In this document: positions 1-8,290 of the stretch, piece by piece
How positions within the stretch are numbered: the stretch's first letter is position 1
How the letters are laid out: each line of letters opens with the position of its first letter
Translations under genes and position numbers: made by a program
Notes under the pieces: model-generated
What the model saw: only the letters and a program-made list of their open reading frames with translations
What the model was told of the DNA's origin: nothing
Databases searched by the model: none
Assembly: GCA_018065185.1 (NCBI GenBank)
Contig: JAGHTU010000008.1
Coordinates: 1-43,799, forward strand
Length of the DNA: 43,799 nucleotides
Direction of reading: 5' to 3'
Origin: Candidatus Equicola faecalis
GTDB lineage: Bacteria; Bacteroidota; Bacteroidia; Bacteroidales; Bacteroidaceae

Positions 1-460
1 CGCTCGATTGTGCCTCGACAAACGCTCGTTTGTGCCTCGTCTTCCCATCGTTTGTGAGCCGTCAAACGCACGCTTGGTTTTCAGCCTCCGAAGTCGCGGA
101 ACATCTGTTCCAATCGAGGGGATTCTCCGGTGCTTTCTTGGGGGTGTCGCGATGCTGTTGAAGGAGTCCGCTGATGCCGTGTATGGCATCCCTTCGATGG
201 TTATACGGGACCCCTTCGATGGTTATACGAGCCCCCCTTGGTGGAAATTCGGTTTCCGTGGCTCGCTTTTCAGTTTCTTGTTTTCCTTTTTAATTTCTTG
301 CAGAGTCGGTTTTGCCTCTTTTTAGAGGGCAGAGACGCACCTTGCAGGTGCTACGCAGAGAATTTTGAGAATTAAAAGTTTAATGGTTTCTGTTTTATAA
401 CCTATAACTCATAACAACCTTCTCGTGCGCGCGTACCTTATATATAAGGTGTGATTTTAG
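1..460. repeat. Hairpin-rich intergenic leader upstream of mutS2
   Basis: I see no credible gene here. The stretch holds several short inverted repeats: ACAAACG/CGTTTGT at 18-33, GGAACA/TGTTCC at 98-111, CCTCT/AGAGG at 315-328, GCACC/GGTGC at 337-351, and a perfect 16-bp palindrome ACCTTATATATAAGGT at 435-450. An 18-bp direct repeat (CCCTTCGATGGTTATACG) lies at 190-207 and 212-229. The sequence GCCTCGTCTTCC near 33-45 resembles GCCTCGCCGTCTTCC and GCCTCGCCCTCTTCC in the repeats near 34740 and 43529. The block looks like accreted intergenic repeat DNA and not a protein-coding region. Its function is unknown. Confidence 0.6.
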
Positions 461-502
461 TCTTGTTGAGATTGTGTTGCTGTCGTGGACAACTCAAATA
501 AA

Positions 503-534
503 TTTGGCTTTTCTCTCGCCTTGCACTAATTTTG
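503..534 (+). promoter_or_regulatory. Bacteroidetes-type promoter of mutS2
   Basis: TTTG at 503-506, a 20-bp spacer, then TAATTTTG at 527-534 match the -33/-7 consensus of the primary sigma factor in Bacteroidetes (TTTG-N19..21-TAnnTTTG). The expected start of transcription is near 541, about 20 nt before the mutS2 ATG. The spacer is nearly identical to those at 34107-34138 (minus strand) and 43747-43778. Confidence 0.8.
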
Positions 535-561
535 TCAATTTGGAACGGAAGATGATGGGAA

Positions 562-3048
562 ATGATTTATCCGCAGAACTTTGAAGAAAAGATAGGATTT
601 ACAAAAATTAGGGAGATGTTGGCTTCTCATTGTCTCTCTGCGCTGGGCGTGGAGATGGTAAGAGATATGCGGTTTTCTGACGATGCAGAATGGATAAATT
701 CACAACTGCAACAAGTGCGCGAACTGCGGACGCTACTCATAGAAAACGAGAATTTCCCTCTCGACTTTTTTATTGACATGCGTGAGGCACTCATGCGTGT
801 ACGCCCGAAGAATACCCATCTCGAAGAAGAAGAGGTGCATAACCTTATGCGCTCGCTCAACACTATTGTCAGGATAAAACAGGCGATAGAAGAGGTTAAT
901 AGCGAAGAGTCGGTGGTTAGATATAAAGAACTCATTGCGCTGAGTCATGACATAATGACGTTTCCGCATGTGGTGAGGCGTATCAGTCAGATGCTCGACA
1001 AGGAGGGGCATGTGAAGGATGGGGCATCGTTCACATTGGCAGGCATACGCGAAGAGTTACGCGCCACAAGCGGACGAATAGCATCTACGCTGACCACCAT
1101 ACTGCACCGTGCCCAGATGGACGGACTGGTGGACAGCAACGTGACACCTACCATGCGTGACGGGCGACTGATGCTGCCTGTCTCTCCGGCTGCCAAGAAG
1201 AAGATACAGGGCATAGTGCACGACGAGAGCGCAACGGGAAAAACCGTATTCATCGAACCTGCCGAGGTGGTGGCTGTGAACAATAGGGTGCGCGAACTGC
1301 AGGCAGAAGAACGCCGCGAGATGGTGCGTATCCTTGCCGATTTCACCGATGAGATACGCCCATATATATACGATATGCGCGACTCATATCAGTTGCTTGC
1401 CACGATAGATTTCATACATGCAAAGATTCTCTTGGCAAAGGAGATGGAGGGGAGCGAGCCACAGGTTGCCGACACACCACAAATGGACTTGGTACAGGCA
1501 CAGCACCCGCTGTTGAAACAGTCGCTTGAACGACAAGGCAAACACATCGTGCCACTTGACATCACACTATCCACAAAAAACAAGATAATGATAATCTCCG
1601 GTCCGAATGCAGGGGGCAAGTCCATCTGCCTGAAGACGACGGGACTGGTGCAGTATATGTTACAATGTGGACTGCCGGTGCCGGTGCGTGAAAACTCACA
1701 GATGGGCGTCTTTTCGTCAATAATGATAGACATCGGTGATGAGCAAAGCATCGAGAACGACCTAAGTACGTATTCCTCGCATCTTATCAACATGAAAACC
1801 ATGATGAAGCACAGCGAAGAACGCACGCTGTTGCTCATCGACGAGTTCGGTGGCGGTACGGAGCCACAGATAGGTGGGGCTCTGGCAGAGAGTTTCCTTG
1901 AAGAGTTTCTGCAGAAAGGCTCATGGGCTGTCATCACAACGCACTACCAGAACCTGAAACTTTTTGCCGACAACCATGAGGGCATCGTCAATGCCGCCAT
2001 GCTGTACGACAGAAATCAGATGCGGCCACTGTTCATGCTATCAATAGGAAATCCGGGTAGCTCGTTTGCCATTGAGATAGCACGGAACATAGGACTACCG
2101 GAAGACGTGATACGCGAAGCCTCCGTAAAGGTGGGGCAGGATTATGTGCAGAGCGACAAGTATTTGCAAGATATCGCACGCGACAAGCAGTACTGGGAAC
2201 GTAAACGGCAGAACATCCACCACCGAGAAAAGGAGATGGAACGTGCACTTGCCGAATATGAGGAAAAGATAAAGAAGCTCAAGGCAGAACGGAAGGAGAT
2301 TCTGGAATCAGCAAAAGATGAGGCTACACGTCTGCTTAAAGAGAGCAACGCCCGTATTGAGCGCACCATAAAGGAAATAAAGGAAAAGCAAGCACGGAAA
2401 GAGGAAACAAAACAAATACGCCGAAAACTGCAAGCATATAAGGAAGAAGTTACTAAGGGAGAACTGTCAACAGAAATTTCACCCCAGCTCTCACAAGAAA
2501 GGAAAAAACACTTCCCAACCGCTCCGAAGGAGGAAACAAAAAGTCTCCCTTTGGGGAAATCTATAGGGGGCCTCACCCCACAATCAATGGCAGTGGGCGA
2601 TTATGTGCGAATAAAAGGTCAGACCACAGTAGGGCAGATAGAGGCTTTGGACGGGAAAAACGCCACTTGCGTGTTCGGACAGATACGTACACGGGTGAAG
2701 GTCGGCAGACTTGAACGTGCTGAAAAACCTGCGGAGAAGACTGCTCCGAAGGGTTTCGTGAGCATGAGCCGTGTGGCGCGTGAAGAGCTGGACAGGAAAC
2801 GATCACAGTTCCGGCCGGAACTGGATCTGCGTGGCATGCGTGGTGATGAGGCAATGAACACCTTATTACATTATATAGATGATGCCGTAATGGTGGGCAT
2901 GCCTAATGTGCGCATACTGCATGGAAAGGGAGATGGCATCCTACGTCATCTTGTGCGACAGTACCTTGCCACAGTGCCATTCGTAAAAGGTTTTCGTGAT
3001 GAATCGGTACAGTTCGGCGGTGCCGGTATTACAGTAGTAGATTTATAA
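562..3048 (+). CDS. mutS2: Endonuclease MutS2 (MutS-family ATPase with Smr domain)
   Basis: This 828-residue protein is the MutS paralogue that acts on recombination intermediates or, in some bacteria, on collided ribosomes; it is not the mismatch-repair MutS. The N-terminal half is the clamp/lever region. The Walker A motif GPNAGGKS lies at about residues 347-354 and the Walker B region LLIDEFGGGTEP near 423-434. A long charged coiled-coil follows (about 530-640). The C-terminal Smr nuclease domain starts with LDLRG near 754 and contains HGKGDG near 790. A Pro/Lys/Ser-rich linker at about 650-671 coincides with an inverted repeat in the DNA (see the repeat entry at 2509-2573). The ATG at 562 lies just after a strong promoter. 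Length and domain order match the family. The stop abuts the stop of the convergent lptD gene with no spacer. Confidence 0.97.
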   Translation: MIYPQNFEEKIGFTKIREMLASHCLSALGVEMVRDMRFSDDAEWINSQLQQVRELRTLLIENENFPLDFFIDMREALMRVRPKNTHLEEEEVHNLMRSLNTIVRIKQAIEEVNSEESVVRYKELIALSHDIMTFPHVVRRISQMLDKEGHVKDGASFTLAGIREELRATSGRIASTLTTILHRAQMDGLVDSNVTPTMRDGRLMLPVSPAAKKKIQGIVHDESATGKTVFIEPAEVVAVNNRVRELQAEERREMVRILADFTDEIRPYIYDMRDSYQLLATIDFIHAKILLAKEMEGSEPQVADTPQMDLVQAQHPLLKQSLERQGKHIVPLDITLSTKNKIMIISGPNAGGKSICLKTTGLVQYMLQCGLPVPVRENSQMGVFSSIMIDIGDEQSIENDLSTYSSHLINMKTMMKHSEERTLLLIDEFGGGTEPQIGGALAESFLEEFLQKGSWAVITTHYQNLKLFADNHEGIVNAAMLYDRNQMRPLFMLSIGNPGSSFAIEIARNIGLPEDVIREASVKVGQDYVQSDKYLQDIARDKQYWERKRQNIHHREKEMERALAEYEEKIKKLKAERKEILESAKDEATRLLKESNARIERTIKEIKEKQARKEETKQIRRKLQAYKEEVTKGELSTEISPQLSQERKKHFPTAPKEETKSLPLGKSIGGLTPQSMAVGDYVRIKGQTTVGQIEALDGKNATCVFGQIRTRVKVGRLERAEKPAEKTAPKGFVSMSRVAREELDRKRSQFRPELDLRGMRGDEAMNTLLHYIDDAVMVGMPNVRILHGKGDGILRHLVRQYLATVPFVKGFRDESVQFGGAGITVVDL
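2509..2573. repeat. Degenerate inverted repeat inside mutS2
   Basis: Left arm 2509-2537 contains TTCCCAACCGCTCCGAAGGAGG. Right arm 2541-2573 contains TCTCCCTTTGGGGA followed by GGGGGCCT. The right arm read on the other strand gives GCCCCCT..TTTCCCCAAAGGGAGA, which has the same C-rich then A/G-rich layout. It resembles the better-preserved inverted repeat inside dnaG at 15215-15303. It encodes a low-complexity linker between the coiled coil and the Smr domain. Confidence 0.45.
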
Positions 3049-5853
3049 TCAATACCACTTGACATTATTGGAATAACTGCTGCGTTTGTCGTATTTGAGC
3101 GCATCGGTGAGTGTTGCCGCGTTGCAACGGAAAGAGAAGTTATAGGAGGTGTATGGCGTCAGCACCACTGAACACGACATATTGAAACAGTGCAGGTCGC
3201 GCGCAAGTGAAGCTGTCGTCATTGACAGTTTATGATTGTCGAAGTCGTAACCGGAAGAGAAACTAATGTTCCATCCTTTAGCGATGGTGATGTTTCCTGA
3301 GAAGTTCATGTTCTGTGTGAACTGATAAGGGTAGCGCATACGGTCCTTATTGAATTTCCCACTGGTGTTCTCACGCATCGTGATGCCATAACTGACGCTC
3401 AGCGACCATGGTATGCTGAACTTCAGATAGCCGTCTTCATCTGTCTCTGCCATACCACCACTCTCCCGCTGTTTCATGCCTTGACGCATCACAGGGTCTT
3501 CGTTGGTGTCCACCTCATCTTTGTCGTTGTCGCGTTTGGTCTCATCGCCCGGACCGTTGTTGCGGATGCCACGCAGTTTGTCAATCAGTTTTTTGAACGT
3601 ATCGTTATTAAAGGTATATGAAAGATTTTGCGACATGCCCTGAAAACGTCCGAAACGCCCGTAACTGTATTCTGTCCTTTCACCGATGTATGGGTTGCCG
3701 TTCTCGTCAAGTTCGTAGGCGTATGTGGCAAAGACAGCAGCCATATTGAATGTATAACTCTTTGTGAGTTTCAAACGGAGCGTTGTACTCAGATCACTCC
3801 ATGGTCGTGTCTGTGCAGCCATGTTGTATGACATTGAGGCTCCGAGTTCATCAATGATGCTCACTTTCTTCATGCCCGTGGAGTCCTTGTCGCTCTTTAC
3901 CTTCATCTCCACGTTGTTGCTGATGCTCATGGATAAGCTTCCAGTCTTTCCTTGCCCCGGTGCTCCGTAGAGAGAATTAGAATAACGGTTGTATGTGACG
4001 AGCGACACGTTGCCCTGTGCGTCAGTCTTGGTGTAGCTGTCCCAATATCCGTAGCGTGATGCCCCGAAGTCAGGAGCGTATGAGAACGATACAGACGGAG
4101 TGAAGACGTGGCGTACAGCCTGTATCTTATCGCCGAATATCTTCTTGTTTGGCACGAAGAAACCATAAAGTTTTGTGTTGGCACTTATGCTGAGGTCCCA
4201 GTTATAGACATTGTTGAAACCATACACCGTGTCGCAGACCTCACGCTGCTGTGCCTCGTCCCATGAGCGATTTACCTTGTTCGTGTACATGCGGTCGGTG
4301 AAATTGAACGATGGCGTCACGTTGATGTAGTTGAAGAGTGTGAAGTTGGCACTCACAGGTATTCGGTGTTGCATACCATTCCGCCAGTCTTTCACAAGGC
4401 TGGAGTGCATGATGAGGTCTTCTTTGGTGGATATAGAGTTGCTCATCTGTCCTGTATATGACATTGCGATTTTCTCATACCATCGCTCCTTACCTGCTGC
4501 ATGCTTGCGTTTGAAAGGATAAAAACGTGAGATGGAGATGTTGAGGTCAGGTAGCGTAATGGCAAGTGATGAGTCACGCATGTTCTGATTGAGGTTCATC
4601 GTGGTGCTCAACGACATCCCTATGCTTGAAAACATTGTGCTGTAGCTCACACTTGATGTACGTGTGCTTTGTGTCAAGGCTGAAGGATTGTACATTGAGG
4701 TGAGGTTGTTACGTTCATAACTCGACGTAGCGAAATTCACACTTGCCGAAAGGTTGCTGTAAGGGTTGGATTTGCTGTCCTGACGGTGGCTCCACTGCAC
4801 CTTGAAACTTTCGGTTTTACTGTAATCGGGCAGGTTCTTCTCGCCCTCCACCGAGTTTTGGTATGATGCAAGGAAACTGCCACTGAAACGATAGCGATAC
4901 TTATAGTTGCTGCTCGCGGTCAGCCCCCATGACCCTTTGGTGTAGATTTCTCCGATGAGTTTCAGGTCTATCCTGTCGTTTATGGCAAAGTAATAGCCTC
5001 CGTTACGGAGATAGAATCCGCGTGAACTCTCATCGCCATAGGTGGGCATGATGAGTCCGCTGGAATAGCTTTTCGTGAAAGGGAAAAAGCCGTAAGGAAT
5101 GGCGAGTGGTATAGGTACGCCTGCTACCACCATATATGCCGGTCCGAAGAACACATCTTTTCCAGGGCGTGCCTTGGCACGTGTCAGCGCAAGGTAGAAG
5201 TCGGGGTCGGGCTTGTCGCAAGTGGTGTAAGTGCCACGTCCCATGAAGATCTGCCCGTCGTCGCGACGTTTTGACTTCTCACTCCTTAGATAGCCATCCT
5301 GCTGTTCGGTATAGACTCCGGCGATGAGTCCTTTCTTTGTCTTGTAGTTGAAAGCCAAAGAGTCCAGCTCATATTCCTCGCTGCCCTGTTTGAATATAGG
5401 TCGGCGGTCGTAATGTCCGAGCGAGTCAGTACGCAGCGAAGCCCTCACCAGTGCCGAATCCATCTTCATTTGAATGTAGTCAGCCGTGAGATCCATGTCC
5501 TGATACTTCACATTGGAGTTGCCGTAAAGCGAAGATAGTCCTGTCCGTGCATCATACACTATAGAATCTTCGGCAGTATATGTCACCGGTGCTTCCAGTG
5601 CCTTGCTGTCTTTCTTCAACAGGCTGTCGGCAGCGATGGAGTCATCAATGGCTTTGTTGTGTTTCTGTATTTCAAGTTGCAGACTATCGAGGAAGACAGA
5701 ATCCACAGAAAGTGTGTCGCTCCCTCCCGAGGAAGATGCGACACTACTGCCTGTCACTATCAGCATCAGCAGTAATAACAGTGTTGCTGTAAAGAAAAAC
5801 CTATTCAAATATCTTTGCCCAATCCTTAAACCGCTGTGCGGTGTCTCCTCCAA
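3049..5853 (-). CDS. LptD-like outer-membrane LPS assembly protein
   Basis: The 934-residue product looks like the Bacteroidetes form of LptD (OstA), the outer-membrane barrel that inserts lipopolysaccharide into the outer leaflet. A signal peptide is visible: basic residues (RIGQRYLNR), then a leucine-rich stretch to about residue 40. An OstA-type N-terminal part follows (about 90-210, with GNSNVKYQDMDLTADYIQM). Aromatic, alternating, Tyr/Ser/Asn-rich strands typical of a large beta barrel run from about 250 to the C-terminus, which ends in KWY. An Asp/Glu-rich insert (DETKRDNDKDEVDTNEDP) lies near 745-765. The start overlaps the 3' end of the HD-domain gene by 53 bp, so the two are probably co-transcribed. 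The family call rests on architecture and the N-terminal domain, not an alignment. Confidence 0.85.
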   Translation of the reverse strand: MEETPHSGLRIGQRYLNRFFFTATLLLLLMLIVTGSSVASSSGGSDTLSVDSVFLDSLQLEIQKHNKAIDDSIAADSLLKKDSKALEAPVTYTAEDSIVYDARTGLSSLYGNSNVKYQDMDLTADYIQMKMDSALVRASLRTDSLGHYDRRPIFKQGSEEYELDSLAFNYKTKKGLIAGVYTEQQDGYLRSEKSKRRDDGQIFMGRGTYTTCDKPDPDFYLALTRAKARPGKDVFFGPAYMVVAGVPIPLAIPYGFFPFTKSYSSGLIMPTYGDESSRGFYLRNGGYYFAINDRIDLKLIGEIYTKGSWGLTASSNYKYRYRFSGSFLASYQNSVEGEKNLPDYSKTESFKVQWSHRQDSKSNPYSNLSASVNFATSSYERNNLTSMYNPSALTQSTRTSSVSYSTMFSSIGMSLSTTMNLNQNMRDSSLAITLPDLNISISRFYPFKRKHAAGKERWYEKIAMSYTGQMSNSISTKEDLIMHSSLVKDWRNGMQHRIPVSANFTLFNYINVTPSFNFTDRMYTNKVNRSWDEAQQREVCDTVYGFNNVYNWDLSISANTKLYGFFVPNKKIFGDKIQAVRHVFTPSVSFSYAPDFGASRYGYWDSYTKTDAQGNVSLVTYNRYSNSLYGAPGQGKTGSLSMSISNNVEMKVKSDKDSTGMKKVSIIDELGASMSYNMAAQTRPWSDLSTTLRLKLTKSYTFNMAAVFATYAYELDENGNPYIGERTEYSYGRFGRFQGMSQNLSYTFNNDTFKKLIDKLRGIRNNGPGDETKRDNDKDEVDTNEDPVMRQGMKQRESGGMAETDEDGYLKFSIPWSLSVSYGITMRENTSGKFNKDRMRYPYQFTQNMNFSGNITIAKGWNISFSSGYDFDNHKLSMTTASLARDLHCFNMSCSVVLTPYTSYNFSFRCNAATLTDALKYDKRSSYSNNVKWY

Positions 5854-6343
5854 ACTTCATCAGCGCATGGTGTGCTTCTTGCCATGTCTTCTCACGCTCG
5901 GGATGCGTCTTGGAGAAGAACTTGTCAGCATAACATATCACTTTCTCTTCCCACGTCTCAGGACAATAGTCAGTGTCGGGAGGGAGTGGCAGTCGTAGCA
6001 TTTCTATATGGTGGGCAGGCAGACCGGTACCCGTATGCCGCTCACACACCAGTGCATGGCGAGGGAATCCTTCGCTGCGCATTATCTCTGCCCCGATGAT
6101 GCCATGACGGATATAGGGCTCCTTACCGAAGCAGAATATCCCCGGCGCATTGCACCGGAAGATACCGATGTCATGCACCATAGCCGCCTCTTCCACAAAT
6201 TGTCTGTCGATATTGAGTTCTGGATGAGCATCACAAATCTGTAACGCTTTTTGCGCCACAGATTTGCTATGCGTGAGCAAAATACGTTTCTGCTCATCCT
6301 CCTCAGGATAATATTTGTCTATTATCTGTTGTATTACTGACAT
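5801..6343 (-). CDS. HD-domain metal-dependent phosphohydrolase
   Basis: This is a 180-residue HD-superfamily protein of the HDIG type. It shows the first His in THSKS (H25), the HD doublet in MVHDIGIF (H57, D58), a downstream HGIIGAEIM and ERHTG, and an Asp in ICYADKFFS that would complete the metal site. The substrate cannot be read from sequence; relatives act on nucleotides or cyclic nucleotides. I chose the ATG at 6343 because homologous-looking sequence begins at MSVIQQIIDKYYP. It overlaps the stop of the upstream carboxyltransferase gene by 10 bp (ATGTCAGTAA), a typical translational coupling. A longer frame reaches 6400 but would read into the upstream gene. The 3' end overlaps lptD. 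Confidence 0.85.
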   Translation of the reverse strand: MSVIQQIIDKYYPEEDEQKRILLTHSKSVAQKALQICDAHPELNIDRQFVEEAAMVHDIGIFRCNAPGIFCFGKEPYIRHGIIGAEIMRSEGFPRHALVCERHTGTGLPAHHIEMLRLPLPPDTDYCPETWEEKVICYADKFFSKTHPEREKTWQEAHHALMKFGGDTAQRFKDWAKIFE

Positions 6344-8112
6344 CTCTCGATATACCCGAGTATCTCGCCACGATTGACAAAACCACCCTGTTTCACACAC
6401 ACCTCAACAAGGTGTCCTGCAAATGCCGTCCCCACTTCTTGTGTCTGTCCCCATGGTGTCTTGATGAAGCAGAACAGTTCGCCAGCCTCATATTCGCGCC
6501 CGATGGCAGGCTCCATGGTAGGAGTGCCGTCAGCATGTCCACCAAACTCCCAGAACAATTGCCCCTTGACAGGAGCCACGACGGCGTCTGCCTTTGCGTG
6601 CTTTATGGCAAGCACCTGTTCTGGTGTCAGTGTAGCACCGAGTTTCGCATCTTTAGCTTTTTGCAGGTCGGCAAGGAAATTTTTCTTTGCCTGTCCGCTC
6701 TTGTAGTTGCGGTACTGCTCAGGGTGCATAGCTAGTTCAAATAGTTCTTCATCATCCTTGCCTGTCTCCCAACCGTTCTCTTTCATCTCCTTACGGAAAT
6801 CGTCAAGCGCATTCGGTATGAGCGTATGAGGGTCTGCATCCGTAAACTCCTTGCCTTTCTCCTTTGCCATTGCCACAAGTTCCGGTGCAATCTCGCCAGG
6901 CACCTTGCCGCTCTTGCCGAGGATCATACCCCACATGCTGTCGTCCATCATCGTGAAGCGTTCCTTGCCCTGTGCAAGTGTAAGGAGATTCATTAGAGCG
7001 ATGTTCTTCACATATTGTGAGAATGGCGTTACAAGTGGAGGATAACCCACGCGAGGCCATACATATTCTACTTCGTTGAACAGCTTTACAAGAATCTCAT
7101 CCGTAGTAAGTTCCTTTTCACCCTTCGCCTTCAGCGTCTTGTTGATGACGCCATGAATACCGGCAAGGTCGGACATCATAGAACCCATCATACCGCCAGG
7201 CAGACCACATCCGAGCAATAGTGATGACATAATTTTGTTTTGTGGATTGATGAAATACCCCAGCCACTCGTCAATGAACTGTTGTGTAAGACTTCTCACC
7301 TGCATATAGGCATTCATGTTGATTTCCGGCACCTCAAAGCCTTCATGTTTCAGCATGCTCTGCACCGAGATAACATCAGGATGCACCTTTCCCCATGACA
7401 ATGGCTCGACAGCTGTGTCAATGATGTCCGCACCATTGTTGCAAACCTCAAGGATGGAAGCCATAGAGAGACCTGGCCCTGAATGACCATGATATTCGAT
7501 GATGATATCAGGATGTTTTGTCTTTATCTTCTTCGTGAGTTTGCCGAGCATTGCCGGTTGACCGATACCAGCCATATCCTTTAGTGCAATTTCTTCGGCA
7601 CCAGCCTCTATCAACTCATCAGCAATGGCAGCGTAGTAGTCTGCTGTATGTATCGGACTAGTGGTGATACACAGCGTTGCCTGTGGAATCATGCCGGCTT
7701 CCTTTGCCCATTTGATGCTCGGTATGATGTTACGTGTGTCGTTGAGTCCGCAGAAGATACGCGGAATATCCACACCCTGTGCTTTCTTTACCTTGTACAT
7801 CAACTGGCGCACGTCATCAGGCACAGGATACATGCGCAGGGCATTGAGACCGCGATCAAGCATATGTGTCTGTATTCCCACCTCGTTAAAAGGCTTACAG
7901 AATGCCCTTACGGCATCATTAGGATTTTCGCCGGCGAGCAGGTTTACCTGTTCAAATGCCCCACCATTGGTTTCTACACGTTGGAAACAACCCATATCAA
8001 TGATTGCCGGTGCCACTTGTACGAGCTGGTCTTTCAAAGGCTGGAACTTGCCAGACGATTGCCACATGTCCCTATAAACGAGACTGAACTGAATTTTTTT
8101 CTTTTTTGCCAT
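6334..8112 (-). CDS. OadA/PycB-type carboxyltransferase subunit with biotinyl-like C-terminal domain
   Basis: The 592-residue product resembles the oxaloacetate decarboxylase alpha subunit or pyruvate carboxylase subunit B. The N-terminal HMGL-like TIM barrel shows YRDMWQSSG (the family RDxxQS), GLNDTRN, EIALKDMAGIGQP, the metal-binding EYHGHSG and DIIDTAVEPLSWG. A PYC/OADA region continues to about 460. A C-terminal lipoyl/biotinyl fold covers about 520-592 (VVAPVKGQLFW...EAGELFCFIK...GGFVNRGEILGYIE). The usual biotinylation motif AMKM is replaced by CFIKTPWG: Lys551 sits at the biotin-lysine position but neither flanking Met is present. The protein probably transfers CO2 between an oxo-acid and a biotin carrier. 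Whether it carries its own biotin is open. It heads a leftward unit with the HD and LptD genes and has a good promoter at 8169-8199. Confidence 0.85.
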   Translation of the reverse strand: MAKKKKIQFSLVYRDMWQSSGKFQPLKDQLVQVAPAIIDMGCFQRVETNGGAFEQVNLLAGENPNDAVRAFCKPFNEVGIQTHMLDRGLNALRMYPVPDDVRQLMYKVKKAQGVDIPRIFCGLNDTRNIIPSIKWAKEAGMIPQATLCITTSPIHTADYYAAIADELIEAGAEEIALKDMAGIGQPAMLGKLTKKIKTKHPDIIIEYHGHSGPGLSMASILEVCNNGADIIDTAVEPLSWGKVHPDVISVQSMLKHEGFEVPEINMNAYMQVRSLTQQFIDEWLGYFINPQNKIMSSLLLGCGLPGGMMGSMMSDLAGIHGVINKTLKAKGEKELTTDEILVKLFNEVEYVWPRVGYPPLVTPFSQYVKNIALMNLLTLAQGKERFTMMDDSMWGMILGKSGKVPGEIAPELVAMAKEKGKEFTDADPHTLIPNALDDFRKEMKENGWETGKDDEELFELAMHPEQYRNYKSGQAKKNFLADLQKAKDAKLGATLTPEQVLAIKHAKADAVVAPVKGQLFWEFGGHADGTPTMEPAIGREYEAGELFCFIKTPWGQTQEVGTAFAGHLVEVCVKQGGFVNRGEILGYIERCQ

Positions 8113-8168
8113 ATTCGTATTGTTTTAAGTATTAAATTCCAAAATACACGCATATATAATATGCGTTA

Positions 8169-8199
8169 CAAAATTAGTATAAGGCAAGCGAAATACAAA
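8169..8199 (-). promoter_or_regulatory. Promoter of the OadA-like operon
   Basis: Read on the minus strand, TTTG (8199-8196), a 19-bp spacer and TAATTTTG (8176-8169) form a full Bacteroidetes promoter. Transcription would start near 8162, about 50 nt before the ATG at 8112. A GCATATATAATATGC palindrome at 8150-8164 lies over the predicted start site. Confidence 0.7.
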
Positions 8200-8231
8200 A
8201 TTAATTTTGATATTGCAGAGCCAGTGCCTGA

Positions 8232-8265
8232 TTTGAATACAAATTCAAAATAAATACTACCTTTG
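8232..8265 (+). promoter_or_regulatory. Promoter of the lipoprotein-pepT unit
   Basis: TTTG at 8232-8235 and TACCTTTG at 8258-8265 are separated by 22 bp, slightly longer than usual. The predicted start of transcription near 8272 is about 20 nt before the ATG at 8291. It is divergent from the OadA-like operon promoter, with about 30 bp between the two -33 boxes. Confidence 0.6.
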
Positions 8266-8290
8266 CAGAAAATAATATTCCACTATACAG

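Noticed and set aside
8..325. Open frame of 105 codons in the left leader
   Set aside because: It is made of hairpins and direct repeats, has no family resemblance and no promoter, and its composition matches the non-coding repeats at the right end.
562..3048. Mismatch-repair MutS
   Set aside because: There is no N-terminal mismatch-recognition Phe-x-Glu domain, and a C-terminal Smr domain is present, so it is MutS2.
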